64,000 bases of DNA from Leguminivora glycinivorella (Eukaryota > Arthropoda > Insecta > Lepidoptera > Tortricidae), in NCBI RefSeq assembly GCF_023078275.1, contig NC_062979.1:9120502-9184501 (forward strand), given 5' to 3'. The position numbers were made by a program, and so were the translations under genes. Below the pieces are notes generated by a model that made no database searches, was not told the DNA's origin, and worked only from the letters and a program-made list of their open reading frames with translations. Numbering within the stretch: position 1 is the first letter of the stretch; every line of letters begins with the position of its first letter. Shown one piece after another: positions 1 through 11,619 of the stretch.

Positions 1-1026
1 TTATGTAACAATATGCAAGTTTTTTTTTTCAACACAATACTGACTCAATTAGATAATTTCTCATGAACTTTTTACAGCGTATAATTATAAGAAATTAGTA
101 ATGTCTGCCGTGTTTGTTTGTTGGGTATGTGTTTGCGGCAACTAGTTGAATAACCTTCTTTTAGTTTTATCTCATTCATTATGGTTTTGTACTTGGTTCA
201 TCGTAGTCATTACAATTATTTTTTTTAAAAGACTAAAATACTGTAAGATGTCAGAAATAGACCCAGTTTTCTAAAAAAACGTTTTTTTTTTTAGTTTTTG
301 CTTTGAGGCAAACATAATCTGAGATCGTAAAAAGCGACTGAGAATCAAACCTTAAAAGAGCTCATTCCTGTAAACCACTGATGGGAGAACATTATCCGAA
401 AACGGTTTGGGAGCAAATATTGCGGCACAAATTCAGCAACGGCACAGGGACTTATCTTTATGTACGTTTTTATGTATTTTGCGAAAAAATTATCGGCCAG
501 CAGTTAAACAAGGCGTTTAATGATGGCCCTCCGAGCGTTATCGCCGAAAGTATATAAAGTAATTTTGAAGAATTATTACGATTTTCACGCTTCCACCGTG
601 CAATAAATAAATTAAACAATACACTCTTTTTTCTTTGGGCAGTCGTGTAACAATAAAGATTTTTTGCCTCGAAAAATGTACTTTTAACTTTTTGTCATAA
701 ATAAATCACTTTATATAGGTATACACCTAGGTATATTGACTACATTACGAGTATAACCTACAAAATAAAATCAAGATTGATAGCACATTTTAGTATGCAT
801 TGGAAAGCTGCTCAAATGAGAGTTTAAATAAACTTTTCTTGGAACTAGCTCCTCTAAACGAATCGTATCTCACTTCTCACTAAAATCGTTTAGGCAATTT
901 GTTTGAATTACTTTTCTATGCTAATCTGGATCGCGTCGCGAATACTTTTGAAGTAAAAGAATCTAGCTGGAAGTTTGAAGCGTTTCGAATCTTTAAATTG
1001 TCTTGACGCACATTGATGTATATTTA
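1..1026. other. AT-rich single-copy stretch, no gene
   Basis: No open frame longer than a few dozen codons and no repeat recognised elsewhere in the window. There are several poly-T runs (near 20, 220 and 283) and short A/T-rich tracts only. Nothing else is visible. Confidence 0.6.
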
Positions 1027-1290
1027 AATAAATAAATGTTTATAGGTCATTCGTACGCAGATAGACCCAGTCCCACGGCAAGTTCGAGAAAGCTTGTGTT
1101 TTGAGTACTTACTCCGGCAACGACACATATAATAATATACTAATACTTATAAATATAAATGGAAAACGTCCATGACTCAGGTACAAATACACAGAGGTAT
1201 CACAAAAATAAATGTCCTTACCGGGGATTCGAACCCAGGTCCGCGGTTTAGCAGGCAGAGTTACTACCGACAAGGCCACGCCAGACCCGA
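1027..1290 (-). repeat. tRNA-derived SINE, family 1
   Basis: Minus-strand copy of the commonest SINE here. Its tRNA-like head lies near 1290-1200 and contains a B-box-like GGTTCGAATCC with one extra G. The body holds the family word around ATGACTCAGG, and the 3' end is the ATTTATTTA-type tail near 1027. Related copies are at 2459, 5150, 25826, 34118 and 43118. Being tRNA-derived it should carry an internal Pol III promoter, but the head has diverged. Two short opposed open frames over it are chance. Confidence 0.8.
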
Positions 1291-1379
1291 TCGTATGCTG
1301 TGGAAGCCGCAACGCGTACGGAAAAACAAGATACTGCAAACTATTACAACGCGCTTTACATCGTAAATAATCTTCTTAG

Positions 1380-1800
1380 CTCGGTAAATAAATAAGTGTA
1401 CCTATAGACTGTTGGTTCGTGCGAGCGCTCCTATCTGATCTGAGCCCGGGACGCAGCAAAAGCCGGGAAAGTGCTGTTTAAGAGGCGAGATAGCGAATAA
1501 CGTAGGAGGAACATAAGTTTTGCGGCGTGTTAAAAGATAATGAGTGCGGATATAGCTTATAAGAAAAGAAGACGTTGCGTACGGTCTTCGTAAGGGGACA
1601 ATATTTTCTTATCTCGCGTGCTTGCGATCACAATACAGAGTTAAACCCTCTTTGTACATCCTAACGCACCTCGGTTCGTTTTAGGATTCGGAATTTATGT
1701 CCTCCCGAGACCAAGTTTAAAACCGAAGATTTAGCGGCTTCGCTGAGAGATACCAGCGCCTAGTCAGAGGTCAAACGTGGGGCTAAGTCAATTATAAAGA
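1380..1800. other. GC-raised unidentified segment
   Basis: Visibly more GC- and CpG-rich than its flanks, with words such as GAGCCCGGGACGC near 1440 and GCGGCTTCGCTGAG near 1733. No long open frame, no inverted ends and no second copy in the window. It could be an old LTR or retroposon fragment or a conserved non-coding element; I cannot tell which. Confidence 0.3.
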
Positions 1801-2458
1801 ACTCTCTTATTGAGTTTGAGCGTTTTGTTCTTGCGTTAAATGAGATGTTGATTAATTTATTCAAATCGAATTTAGGAATTTATCTTTAACTTGACTTTAG
1901 TAAATTACGAACTGAAGTCTGGCGAAAACGATGTTGGAATATTATTTTGTGCCTTTACGATTTTAGCTCCACAGAATAATGTTTTATGACTCCTAAAGAC
2001 CCTTATTTAGTTTTATGTTCTCCACCATAAATAATGATCGTAGAATAGAACAATAATTTTAATGTTAATGTTCATTTGGCAGCTAATCTAGCTAAGTGTA
2101 AACAATGCTTGTGAGTTGAGTGCTGACATGAGTGGCTCCGAAGAATAGAGGTCTGAGCCGTCTGAGAGTCTGAGGCACATAAAAACAAGCAGCCTGGTAT
2201 AATTTTCATATTATGTAAGTATATCTGTTGTACGTAAGCAACTACTTTACTGTTATAGGTTTTGACGTGCTATATTTTTAAGAGAGTAATGAGAGACAAG
2301 TTAGTAGAGTAAAATTAATGTTATAGATAGAGAAGTTTAGTTAAAAAGTAAATGGTGTTTGTGTGAATTAGACTAAATTCAGTTTAACTAATATATAATA
2401 TAATAAGCTAAAAATAAATATCTAAATAAAATATCTAAAATATCTGAAGTACACAATA
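1801..2458. other. AT-rich stretch, no gene
   Basis: Single-copy-looking AT-rich sequence with no supported feature. Confidence 0.5.
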
Positions 2459-2632
2459 TCGGTCTGTCCTAGCGGATAGTGACCCTGCCTGCTAAACCGC
2501 GGTCCCGGGTTCGAATTCTGGTAAGGGCATTTATTTGTGTGATGAGGGCAGGTATTTGTTCCTGAGTCATGAATGTTTTATAAGTATTTGTATATTATTA
2601 TCACAAGCCTTCTTAAGAGGCCGTCAATATCA
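2459..2632 (+). repeat. tRNA-derived SINE, family 1, 3'-shortened
   Basis: Plus-strand copy. The tRNA-like head runs from about 2460 to 2527, with A-box-like TAGCGGATAGTGACC and B-box-like GGGTTCGAATT. It is followed by the family body with TTCCTGAGTCATGAATG. The final part, with the TTTGCTTAG-type word and the TTATTTATT tail, is missing or too decayed to see. Confidence 0.75.
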
Positions 2633-4255
2633 AAAAGTAGAAAATCGTAAAATTGGTAGTTTTCTACGTCCGGTTTTAGTTTCAGTATATACTTATTGAT
2701 AAGAAAAGCGCTTGTTTTAAACAGCGCGTATTCTTATCTACAAAATCAGTAGTTAACATCAAGGAAAAGTTACTCCCTGAATTAATTATGATTTTTTTCC
2801 TGACGCTAGTTTAAGAAAACCCGAAAATAGTGCTCACGTCTGAGTGAGCTGAGCTCAATTTTGTATACTTTAGGCTGCTAAAATTGATGTTGTCGCATTA
2901 CTTATATCCTAAACTAAAAATTCAGTAGTTTACATGTGTGTTATCATGCTACTAAAATACAGTAAATGGAAGTTAAACGACATCAATATTTGTCTAAAAA
3001 TACTTCGAATCAAATGGCAATTACTTCGAAAACCTTTTAGGCAAACAAAAGGCTTTCTTGATAATTATAAACTTTAAGTATGTGTATGCAAAATTGTGTG
3101 TAATACAAATCAGGAAACACTTCCAATTTTAGATACATACTTACTTAAAGTTGTAACTAAAATGCGGTCGGCCCCTGTCGGCATCTTCATAAATTTGAAT
3201 ATGTACGACCGTGTTTTAGTTTTAAAATAATGTTATTTTATAAGCTAGATAACTGGACTACAGAATTATTACCTTTTCATATTTTTCCTTACAAAGAGAA
3301 AGAATAAAATCAATGTTGAATATAAACTTTCGTAAATTTTCCATACAAACGTCAAAACTGCGAACAGATTCTATTGAGTCAGACGCCCGATCGGGCTCGT
3401 TCAGAGCAGACGTGTCGCCAAATTTGCTCCAATGACATTTGTTTTTGACACTGGAAATCATATACGGATACAAAAAGATTGCCAGTGCTATGAATGTATT
3501 CAAAAGGAATAAGGTAAATAAATATCGTCACGTCTAAAAGAGTCTCAGTTTAAAATCGTTTTTTTTTTGTGTTGTTTACTACTTATTATTGTTGAGAAAT
3601 AAAAAAATATATGTAACTTTAATACAATGATAAGAAATATAGGTATTTTTTGTCTTCTAAACTTCATTAAAATGAAAGAGTTTTAAAATTAATTTTAACT
3701 CGTTGGACTTTATTTTCATTATACTGGTCACATTATTTAGTGTGTCAGTGTGTGTAACATTCTCTTTCGCGAAGAGACATTCAGTGTGGCGTATGAAAAA
3801 ACTAACAGAACTAATCATTATAATTATATTCTATAAACGATTATTTACGTAAATGGCGAAATTATTAATTGTAATAATATTATATTATCTTATCACAAAA
3901 TTGTTCTGTATGACTTACCTTCTTACGTTCAATATAATTTTTAAATGGTGTTTGCACACGGGGCACGTAACCTTAGATTCAGACAACTTTAACTAAATTT
4001 TGAAAATTATTATTTTAATGAAGAATTCTATATATGGCAACCATTTTACATGTAAACTGTCAACCTCTGTTCATACATAACCTCAACCTTTGTCTCAGTG
4101 CATTTATAACGTATGTTATAATGGCTAAACCGATCAGGAACAGTGAATTATTTTAATTCATTCGGAAAAGGGTTTAACCATTTATAATTAGAATAAACGA
4201 AGCACTGTTTTTTACACCAGAGTTGTTTTGATTTTATATGGTGTTTGCACAAATT
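2633..4255. other. AT-rich stretch, no gene
   Basis: No gene is supported. A short open frame at 3258-3503 (minus) has no recognisable features and looks random. A palindromic TAAATGG...CCATTTA pair near 4130-4185 is short and unremarkable. Confidence 0.5.
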
Positions 4256-4641
4256 TATTTTGAAAAATAATCGGAGTCAATTCGTGTGAGATGGTAACAC
4301 TAAATTGACACTGTCCGCAATCTAAACACGCGGCAGCGTGTCAAGCCAAGTTCAAGTAACCGAACTGGCAGACAACATCGTGTGTAATATTACACGAACT
4401 ATTTGAAGCCTCTATGGGCGTCCTCACAACAAAAACTATTTCACATAAACGTCTTAAATTTGGCTCTTATATTGATATTTGTGACATACATATTATGTGC
4501 CTGTCGTGTTCGTTTCACCGGATGGTCTGATCGGAAGATTAGACCATTTCGTTGGATCTCCTTCTTGTTTATGTCTTATTATTTGTAACGTTTATTTTGT
4601 GTGTGTGTTAACGAATAAATTAATTATATTCTATTCTATTC
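4256..4641 (+). repeat. Retroposon 3' end with (ATTCT)n tail
   Basis: The stretch ends in AACGAATAAATTAATTAT followed by about four ATTCT units (4618-4638). A polyadenylation-like AATAAA immediately before a simple-repeat tail is what a non-LTR retroposon 3' end looks like. The segment near 4515-4560 (TCTGATCGGAAGATTAGACC) resembles a dispersed lepidopteran tail as I remember it. The 5' limit is uncertain, and a 61-codon frame over it is not convincing. Confidence 0.5.
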
Positions 4642-5088
4642 TATTATAAAAGTTATAAGAAATGATACTTTATGTCATCAATTGTCATAATCTTAAGCTT
4701 CTTCAGTGAAAATAGACTCAGTTCAATCTGACCTCTTCCAGTAATTGCGGTAATGTTGGTGAGTGTGACTTATAATAATTTGATTTATGAGCTTTATGGA
4801 ACTCAAATCTGCGTAATAATGTCTTATAATATTTATTTACGTGCTTTAAAACTTACACTCAGAAAATGGTAATATTAGTCTTTATATTATGTTAGTAGGT
4901 ACTGTCCTAAATGTCAAATCCATAAATCAAAACACTAACGAATATGAACTAAAAACCATTCAATTAGAAGCATCATAGTGCTCTTTCAATCGTGACGAAC
5001 TGACTTGTTCCTAATGAAAGACGGACACCCACATCAAGTCATGGAGCCATGCTTGCACACACAACGTTGAGAGTCAAGGGGTTTCCAT

Positions 5089-5775
5089 ACAAAGGTAGTC
5101 CTCATTTTCCTCCTAGGGTATTGACAGTATCACATTAAGGAAAATATTTATAAATAAATAAATATTGTATATTGGGGACACCTTACACATATCAACTTGG
5201 CCTCAAACTAAGCAAAGCTTGTACTATGGGTGCTAAGCAATGATATACATACTTAAATAGATAAATACATACTTAAATACATAGAAAACATCCATGACTC
5301 AGGAACAAATATCTGTGCTCATCAGACAAATAAATGCCCTTACCGGGATTCGAACCCAGGACCGCGGCTTAGCAGGCAGGGTCACTACCGACTGAACCAG
5401 ACCGGTCATCATACACAGTTTGATGTATTTGTGCCATTTTTCATGAAAATGCTTCTTATTGCCGCTTGTCAATTAAGGTGCTATTTCCATAATAGCTTCA
5501 ACATGAAGTCGATATTTTTGACATCCAACAATGTGGTAATTTTTGATTGAAAAAGTCACATTTTAACAGAGATTTTCCCCTACGTTTGACTTTCAATTAG
5601 GAGCGAAGAACCGTTTAAAAAAATGGTCCCAACTCTTAAATGAGTATAATATGTATTTAAGAAAAACTTTGCTGCCTAGCGGTACGTATTTAATTGTATC
5701 AAAATATTTGCAATAATATTACTTAATATTATTATCCACAGAGGAAAATAAGGCCAACGTTTGTATGAAAATGCG
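5089..5775. repeat. Possible element with inverted ends, SINE inside
   Basis: CCATACAAAGGTAGTCCTC at 5089 and a diverged inverse near 5745-5775 (GAGGAAAATAAGGCC, then TTTGTATG) face each other about 660 bp apart. The same words face each other at 17103 and 17699. A SINE lies between them here and retroposon tails lie between them there. No target duplication was identified, so the limits are approximate. Confidence 0.35.
5150..5405 (-). repeat. tRNA-derived SINE, family 1, near full length
   Basis: The best-preserved minus-strand copy. The head at 5405-5340 has GGTTCGAATCCC as B box, the body has CCTGAGTCATGGATG and AAGCTTTGCTTAG words, and the 3' end is the AATATTTATTTATTT tail at about 5150. 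In the 3' part it carries GGTGTCCCCAATAT, shared with the copies at 34118 and 43118. Confidence 0.85.
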
Positions 5776-6154
5776 ATTCATCCGGCCCGACCCCTCTCGT
5801 CTTAAACGATACTTACATATCCCGTAGTTAATGAAGTATTGCGTTGGCGGACAGGTAAATAAACTTAATCATTCCTATGATTGGCCCATCAATAACTACA
5901 AGATATGTGTGGAATAACAATTAGTTCTAACGTATATTGACACCCATTTGGATAATTGGAATTCGTGCAGAGGACCGTGTACCCACTTACCTTGTGAACG
6001 AGCGATATTATTTATTAAAAGACTGTCAAGGTTTATTATTATTGGTAACACGAATATGTAATACACATGTTATTAAAAAAAAACATATAGGAAAATATCA
6101 GAAAATAACATTACACTCTCACTTATAATGCCAGCAATGCATTTCTAACTCCTC
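5776..6154. other. No gene seen
   Basis: AT-rich. A 63-codon open frame beginning at 5937 has no protein signature. Nothing else is visible. Confidence 0.45.
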
Positions 6155-6860
6155 TGTAGGATCTCCATGATTGTCGCGAGAGTATGTCGCCGCGAGATAG
6201 ATGGCACGTAACACGTCTTTCTCTAATTGGCCCTGTCGACTGTCATTTTGAAGGCCAAAAACATTATTATTTGTTTGTTTAAAATGTTCTTATTGTAACT
6301 AATCATTTTTTTAATATTAAAATGATTGCATGTTCTTCTTTAATACTAACGTAATTTCGTTTCTCTATATTCTCAATTTTCGTGATAATCTGTAAAAATC
6401 GTGAACATGACCCAAAACAGCACCTAGATTTTTTTTGGATACCATACCGTTTGAAAATGTATGTATACGAACTTTTTTTATTGCTGTTACTAACAAAGGA
6501 TAAACCCAGCTTTAATTTAAAGTATGATTATTTTTGATATTCATGTCAGAAATGAACTCACGACATGTCAAATATTCATGAAAACATGCTCTTATTTTAC
6601 TGAAAATTTTCATCCCCCACCTTGTGTTAATTATTTACATATCAAAGAAAAACAAATGAAAGTAGTAAAAATTTGAATTATGCAATTTCACTTTAATGAG
6701 TACTGCTACATGGACAAGTTACGAAAAATTAAATCAAGATACAGGAACATATCCATTCTCATTACTTTTTTAACGTCCCTCGTATTAATGACATAAGGAC
6801 GGGTAGTCTATCTCGCGGCGACATACTCTCGCGACGCGACAATCATGTGCTAGCCCTACT
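6155..6860. mobile_element. Non-autonomous element with inverted ends, ~705 bp
   Basis: The left end (6155-6215) and the reverse complement of the right end (6800-6860) share GAGAGTATGTCGCCGCGAGA (6177-6196 on the left), the core CATGATTGTCGCG, and the outer GTAGG. The right end has a few extra bases between these words. The 600-bp interior is AT-rich and codes for nothing. A decayed single end of the same family is near 36330-36385. This fits a DNA transposon derivative; the superfamily is undetermined. Confidence 0.6.
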
Positions 6861-7659
6861 GATGTAGTAAGGTGTCTAAGGACACACTAAGAGACACGTC
6901 TGCTCGTTCGTATATCATGAAAAAACTTTTTTATTATTTCAAGTAATTCTTTACTTCTTGTCTAGACTAAATGAAGGGCTCGATTCAAATAAATTACATA
7001 CTTTTCATCATCTTAAACGACGTTTGAACTTTATTTTTCTTCAAAGCAAAAGCAAATATAAACCTGAACAATGCATTTCTTTTCTCTGAAAATAAACTGC
7101 AAAAGGTGTGTAAAAGACGAATCACTTAAGCTCAAACAACTGAAGTAGATTCGAAAGCAGTTTGAGCTAGAAAGCCAGATCTTATCGGGCATCTAGCGAT
7201 TGATAGGAGCAATGCATCACCTGGCTTCCGTTGCAGCAACGATCTTGATTCGGCCCTAATGCACCTACCTCCCACATCCAAGCTCACGTGAGTCATGCCA
7301 CCATTATTACATGACCTCTCCATCTAACAACAAAAGTCAAACGCGCCGAAGCAATATCAAGCGGGTGTGAGAGTTCTACCTACCCTGGTTTGGACACATC
7401 CTCAGTTGGGCTACTTGACGTTCCATAGATAAGATTGGCTCCCATCCGTTTAACACCTACATCGGCTACCGAATATTGGTATTCAAATTCATTATTTGTG
7501 AGCGTGTTCGTTTTATATGCTTTTATTGGAATTCAAAATATTTACGATAAGCTATAAAAAATGATTACAGTGAATAATGTCAAGTTTTTATCCAAGTATT
7601 GAATAAATCAAACTAATAAAAAAAATTGTGTCCTGATATATGCATTTATTCTTGTGTTG
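6861..7659. other. No gene seen
   Basis: Mixed sequence. The part from 7130 to 7470 is more GC-balanced and may be an old retroelement remnant, but no protein or repeat signature could be read. The rest is AT-rich. Confidence 0.4.
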
Positions 7660-7735
7660 CGGATAAGGTAACAGGGATTCAGACCCAGGTCCAACGCGAG
7701 TAATTGCAGTTGCATCCATAGCCCTTTCCGACCGA
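7660..7735 (-). repeat. Retroposon fragment
   Basis: The stretch with CCAGGTCCAACGCGAGTAAT and the following TGCATCCATAG matches, with substitutions, the segment at 9295-9330 (CCAGGTCCAGCGCGACTAAT, then GGCATCCATAG). The two are copies of one dispersed family. GGATTCAGACCCAGG beside it resembles a degraded tRNA-type B box on the minus strand. Confidence 0.5.
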
Positions 7736-7824
7736 AAAAATAATTCTAAGAAGTAGTCACAATTATTTACATACAATTTAAACTAAAATTATCATAAACC
7801 AAAGATAGAGCGACTAAGTTCACT

Positions 7825-7910
7825 GGTAGCTACGCCTGGAATCGAGCCCGTATCTTGGGCTTACGCGGGTAACGCCTTTACCACTAAACCACCCGACTGC
7901 CGAAATGAAG
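7825..7910 (-). repeat. tRNA-like SINE head or tRNA pseudogene
   Basis: Read on the minus strand, GTGGTTTAGTGGTAAAGGCG is a good D-arm/A-box, and GGGCTCGATTCCAGGC follows at a suitable distance as T-arm/B-box. The 5' and 3' acceptor sequences do not pair well and no CCA-adjacent stem closes, so a working tRNA gene is unlikely. Confidence 0.5.
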
Positions 7911-8604
7911 TCTGGTAGCATACGAAAATGAAGTTTTTATAATATAAATATGGCCTGGTTTATGTCTATTTGTTATAAATCACTGAAAGAAAACGAATAA
8001 ACATTTCTAGGTGTCTAAAAACATACACAACATACGACAGCGTTCAGCATTCTTGGCATACAGCTAAAGAAGATAATAGATAATTTAGATAACAAGAAAA
8101 AGCCATTCTGAGGCGCCGCTACCGAGTAAATGTTGGGTATCACTCACGTGTTCAACGCATCTCTTTCGCGTAGGAAGCAATTCTGACAGCCATCGACATT
8201 TATGCGGATTTTTATGTTTGGTACTAGCATGATATTGATATGTTACGCAATCATAAAAAAGTAATTATGATGAATCAATAGATTATTATAGGGTATTCTT
8301 AAAAAGGCTTAAGTCCCGCAGTTACTTCAAGCAGGCTATTGAACGCACGGTGGTGCTCTGACAAAAACGTATACATTTACACACAAATAAAACCTGAGCA
8401 AAAATGTATTAGGCGCCACGTTGCGGAATTTTATTAGAACTATTTTCTTCATACTATACTGAACTGTCACCGCATACGTCAGGATAACAGCGGCCTCTTG
8501 ACAAGTCATATATCTCTTGTCAGGTTTTATTTAGATACAGCTATAAAAACATTTATGATTGAGGAACAAATATGTATATGTGCTCAACGGACATTTGTGT
8601 CCAG
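7911..8604. other. No gene seen
   Basis: AT-rich. The section 8401-8500 around GGCGCCACGTTGCGGAATTT may be a dispersed repeat, judged by familiarity only, with no second copy in the window. A 63-codon frame at 8498 runs into the neighbouring MITE and is chance. Confidence 0.35.
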
Positions 8605-8757
8605 GCCCCGTAGCCGAATGGCATTTCTCCGACGCCAAACGAAAGCGATACGCCGCTGGCTCTGTCGCGCCAATACGCAAGCGCGATAGAGATAGATATC
8701 TACTAGCGCTTCGTTTCGTGAGCGTTTCGTGAGCGATTGTGCCATTCGGCTAGCCAC
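8605..8757 (+). mobile_element. MITE, GTAGCCGAATGGCA family
   Basis: The ends are inverted: TAGCCGAATGGCA at 8611 and TGCCATTCGGCTA near 8740. The interior holds CTCTGTCGCGCCAATACG and GAGATAGATA, shared with the copies at 11338 and 41767. It is about 150 bp and non-coding. Same-family copies differ mainly by substitutions. Confidence 0.7.
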
Positions 8758-8780
8758 CCTGTTGTATTTTGTTCTTGTAT

Positions 8781-8840
8781 TGCGGTCCTGGGTTCAGATC
8801 CCGGTTGAACTAACAGGGATTCGAACCCAAGGGACCGATT
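8781..8840. repeat. Two opposed tRNA-like B-box fragments
   Basis: A plus-strand CCTGGGTTCAGATCCCGG lies next to a minus-strand GGGTTCGAATCCCTG within 60 bp. They look like two truncated SINE heads joined head to head. Neither has a complete A box. Confidence 0.35.
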
Positions 8841-9007
8841 TTTGAATCTCGGCCATTCGATTTTGTGAAATTCATTCAATAATATCTCCACTACTAGCGA
8901 TTTAAATTCTACTAACAGTTTTAAAATTACTAGCCGTCCTTTTTCAAAATTAGCATTACGTCGTTTTCCACAGACTTTCGAACGGCGAATTCGTGCGCTC
9001 GAAATTC

Positions 9008-9287
9008 AAAAAAACCGGCCAAGAGCGTGTCGGGCCACGCTTAGTGTAGGGTTCCGTAGTTTTCCGTATTTTTTCTCAAAAACTACTGAACCTATCAAGT
9101 TCAAAACAATTTTCCTAGAAAGTTTTTATAAAGTTCTACTTTTGTGATTTTTTCATATTTTTTAAACATATGGTTCAAAAGTTAGAGGGGGGGGACGCAC
9201 TTTTTTTTCCTTTAGGAGTGATTATTTCCGAAAATATTAATATTATCAAAAAACGATCTTAGTATCCTAGTTGACTACGGAACCCTC
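9008..9287 (-). mobile_element. GGTTCCGTA/GGCCGG repeat, copy A, internally deleted
   Basis: Starts AAAACCGGCCAAGAGCGTG and ends GACTACGGAACCCT. Compared with copy B (16089), the stretch between AAAACGATCTT and CCTAGTTGACTACGG is lost, including the GGAC microsatellite. The terminal GAGCGTG...CACGC(T) pair forms the family's end hairpin. The element is non-coding. Confidence 0.75.
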
Positions 9288-9575
9288 GATCCCCAGGTCC
9301 AGCGCGACTAATCGCAGTGGCATCCATAGGTGACAGCTTGCCATCAGACTGGTCGTATGCTTGTTTTCGTCTGATTTTGTAATAATAATAAAATATGAGG
9401 AGTTCCCCTTGCGCTATGACATGGGGTTCTTTAAGAAGCAGGTATTTAGGGTTCTCAATGGTCGGCAACGCATAAGTGGCTCCCCCGATGTTGCTTATGT
9501 CCATGGGCGGCGATGATTGCTTCCCATCAGTAGGCGGCTCGTCTGCTCGTTTGCTGCCTATATAAAAAAAAATGG
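9288..9575 (+). repeat. Retroposon 3' tail(s) with A-rich end
   Basis: Two related tail segments in a row. The first, 9288-9350, shares CCAGGTCCAGCGCGACTAAT with 7680. The second, 9395-9575, contains GAGTTCCCCTTGCGC and GTCGGCAACGCATAAGTGGC and ends in CTATATAAAAAAAAATG. The CGTCTGCTCGTTTGC word before the A tract resembles the retroposon tails at 17385 and 56320. The family is probably a LINE or a SINE using its tail. The 107-codon minus-strand frame over it is chance. Confidence 0.6.
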
Positions 9576-10080
9576 TTATCATTGAGGTTGTAGCTACAGT
9601 AAATACACTTTGTTCCTTTTAGAAATGCCTGAGATTCTGTTGAACGTTATTTTAATACAGTTAATAAACTAGACGATACAATTACTGCACAAGTGATATT
9701 GGCAAAGAGGACTTTAATCTTGAAGTTATGGATGAGTGAGTACTATTATAAGAACAATAATCTTAGATGTCCATACATTAAATCAATTACTTAAGGCGCA
9801 GAAAGTTCAACGTGCAGCGAACAGGCAGAAAAATTGTAGCATTTTTGGGGAAAGTATAATTAAACATTTTATGCAACCGGCGTTTAAAGGAGGTCAAAAA
9901 AGGTGAGTGGCGTGGGTAAAAATTTGAGGCGAAGCCGAAAATTGTTAATAAAGACGCCACGAATATTTTTTGACTCAGTTAAACACCGTTGCAAACAATA
10001 CTTTTCTACGACCATGATGCACTTGTTTTTTTTTTTAATAATTTTCTAGAATAACTTTCGTGAAATTCACACTGTTTCCT
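9576..10080. other. No gene seen
   Basis: AT-rich to balanced sequence without a recognised repeat or open frame. Confidence 0.4.
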
Positions 10081-10300
10081 GTATTTTGACGTAAAGGTTT
10101 GCACTGCCAGCGCTCGAGCCAGCTCCCGCCGGCTTCCCGCGCACGCGCAGTAAGGGACCATCCACCCTCAGGCGACGCATGTCCTGAGACGCGGAACGGA
10201 CGTCAGCGCCACGCCGCCCGAATGTAATTTAAAAAACGTCTCCTCAGTACATTTTGTATAGGAAGGACGTAAGACGCGCTCCCAGATAATGCGTTGCCAT
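10081..10300. other. GC- and CpG-rich patch
   Basis: An unusually CpG-rich patch for this window: GCGCTCGAGCCAGC, CCGCGCACGCGCAG, GACGCGGAACGGACGTC and ACGCCGCCCG fall within 150 bp. There is no start codon with a useful frame and no repeat copy nearby. It could be a regulatory patch or a GC-rich dispersed repeat. Confidence 0.35.
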
Positions 10301-11206
10301 GTTTTTTTCAGGGCCAAACAATGCGTTTTCAATTTTTTCGTTACTACTCGCGTGCTCGGTTAGCCGGCTGGGGCAATTTTGGGGAATAGACTTTTATGTA
10401 CGGTTTTAAAGATCTATGCACGACCCTGTAAATGACGAATAACAGTTCGGGAGTAAAAAAAAATTCTTTTTCTAATAGCTTAGTTGGATTGAAACCTCAT
10501 TTCATGGCCTTTCCGCTATAAAAAAAGGCCATTAGAGTTTTAACAAATATCAACCAATTTTCGCTTCTAAATAATTTAAAAAAATGTTTTCATTGGATTA
10601 ATTCAGCTAAACTTACTCTCAATGAGACTGAAACAAAAAACCTGTTTCACGGCGCCTTAAAACTAAATGAGTAGAATTTATGAATGATGATTATATGTAG
10701 TGTTAGGCTGCGTTCCAAATTGCAATTTTAGTGTACACAGCTGCATCTCAGTTAATTGACAATAGTTAAATGCTGTCATTATGGGAATAGCTTTGATGGT
10801 ACAGTTTTTACTAAATTGCTGTAAAATAAATGTATTACTTATTTTAATAAAGGTAAAAGAATGAATAATCAATTTAAAAATTTAAAAACCACATATTTGA
10901 GCAAATTAATAATTATTTTATTGCTACGTGTAAATTAATATTTATGTATTTTATTTGTCAGTTTACGAGTAGGTGCCTAAGTATACTACTCGTTCAAGCA
11001 CAAATAAGTAGAGACATATGTAATTGCATTTAGAAACATTTGTTACATTATCATTATTATATGTAATTATGTATGTACATTAATTTATACATAGACTTTA
11101 AATTAAGTAAAACTAAAGACAATCATCACCATCTTACTAATAAATAAACAACCTAATGCCTCAGTATTAAAGCACTTAAACGAGAAGCATCTTCTTCAAA
11201 TAGACG
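10301..11206. other. AT-rich stretch, no gene
   Basis: Very AT-rich, with several A/T homopolymer runs. A 64-codon minus frame at 10678-10872 has no signature. Confidence 0.45.
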
Positions 11207-11335
11207 CCAGCCGGCCTAGGCAAAGTGACAATCGTTGACGGTACGTGGCGATCGAATGCAGTTTGGCTCTGTCACGCCACTACAAAATAAGGATTGTGAT
11301 AGGGAGAGCTAGCTACGATTAGCTTGTAAGGCCTG
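11207..11335 (+). mobile_element. MITE, CCTAGCCGAAG-related family
   Basis: Contains GGCCTAGGCAAAGTGACAAT, TGGCTCTGTCACGCCAC and GGGAGAGCTAGCTACGAT. The better-preserved relative at 35018 has CCTAGCCGAAGTAACAATCA and GCGATTGTTACGTTGGCTAG as inverted ends. Here the right end is lost where the next MITE abuts. Confidence 0.55.
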
Positions 11336-11337
11336 GC

Positions 11338-11496
11338 CCCGTAGCCGAATGGCATTTCTGCGACGCGAAACGCCACCGAAACGCCGCAGAAATGTAGCCT
11401 GGCTCTGTCGCGCCAATACGCAAGAGCGATAGAGATAGATAGCTACGAAAGAGATATTATCGTGAGCGTTTCGTGAGCGTTTGTGCATTCGGCTAC
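11338..11496 (+). mobile_element. MITE, GTAGCCGAATGGCA family
   Basis: Second copy of the 8605 family. GTAGCCGAATGGCATTTCTG is at the left and TGCATTCGGCTACG at the right, with CTCTGTCGCGCCAATACGCA inside. It lies directly beside the preceding MITE. Confidence 0.7.
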
Positions 11497-11619
11497 GCAC
11501 ACTGAGGTGACGCTCGGAGCGGAGCGGATGTGACCAGTCCACCCTGCACCGACGTCAGAAGCTCAGAACACTTGTATGAGCTTCATTGTTTGATATGCAC
11601 GCCGCCCAATATGAACGTG

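Noticed and set aside
1172..1366. Opposed 64- and 76-codon frames at 1.1-1.4 kb
   Set aside because: They translate a SINE; similar peptides recur at other SINE copies (e.g. 25875).
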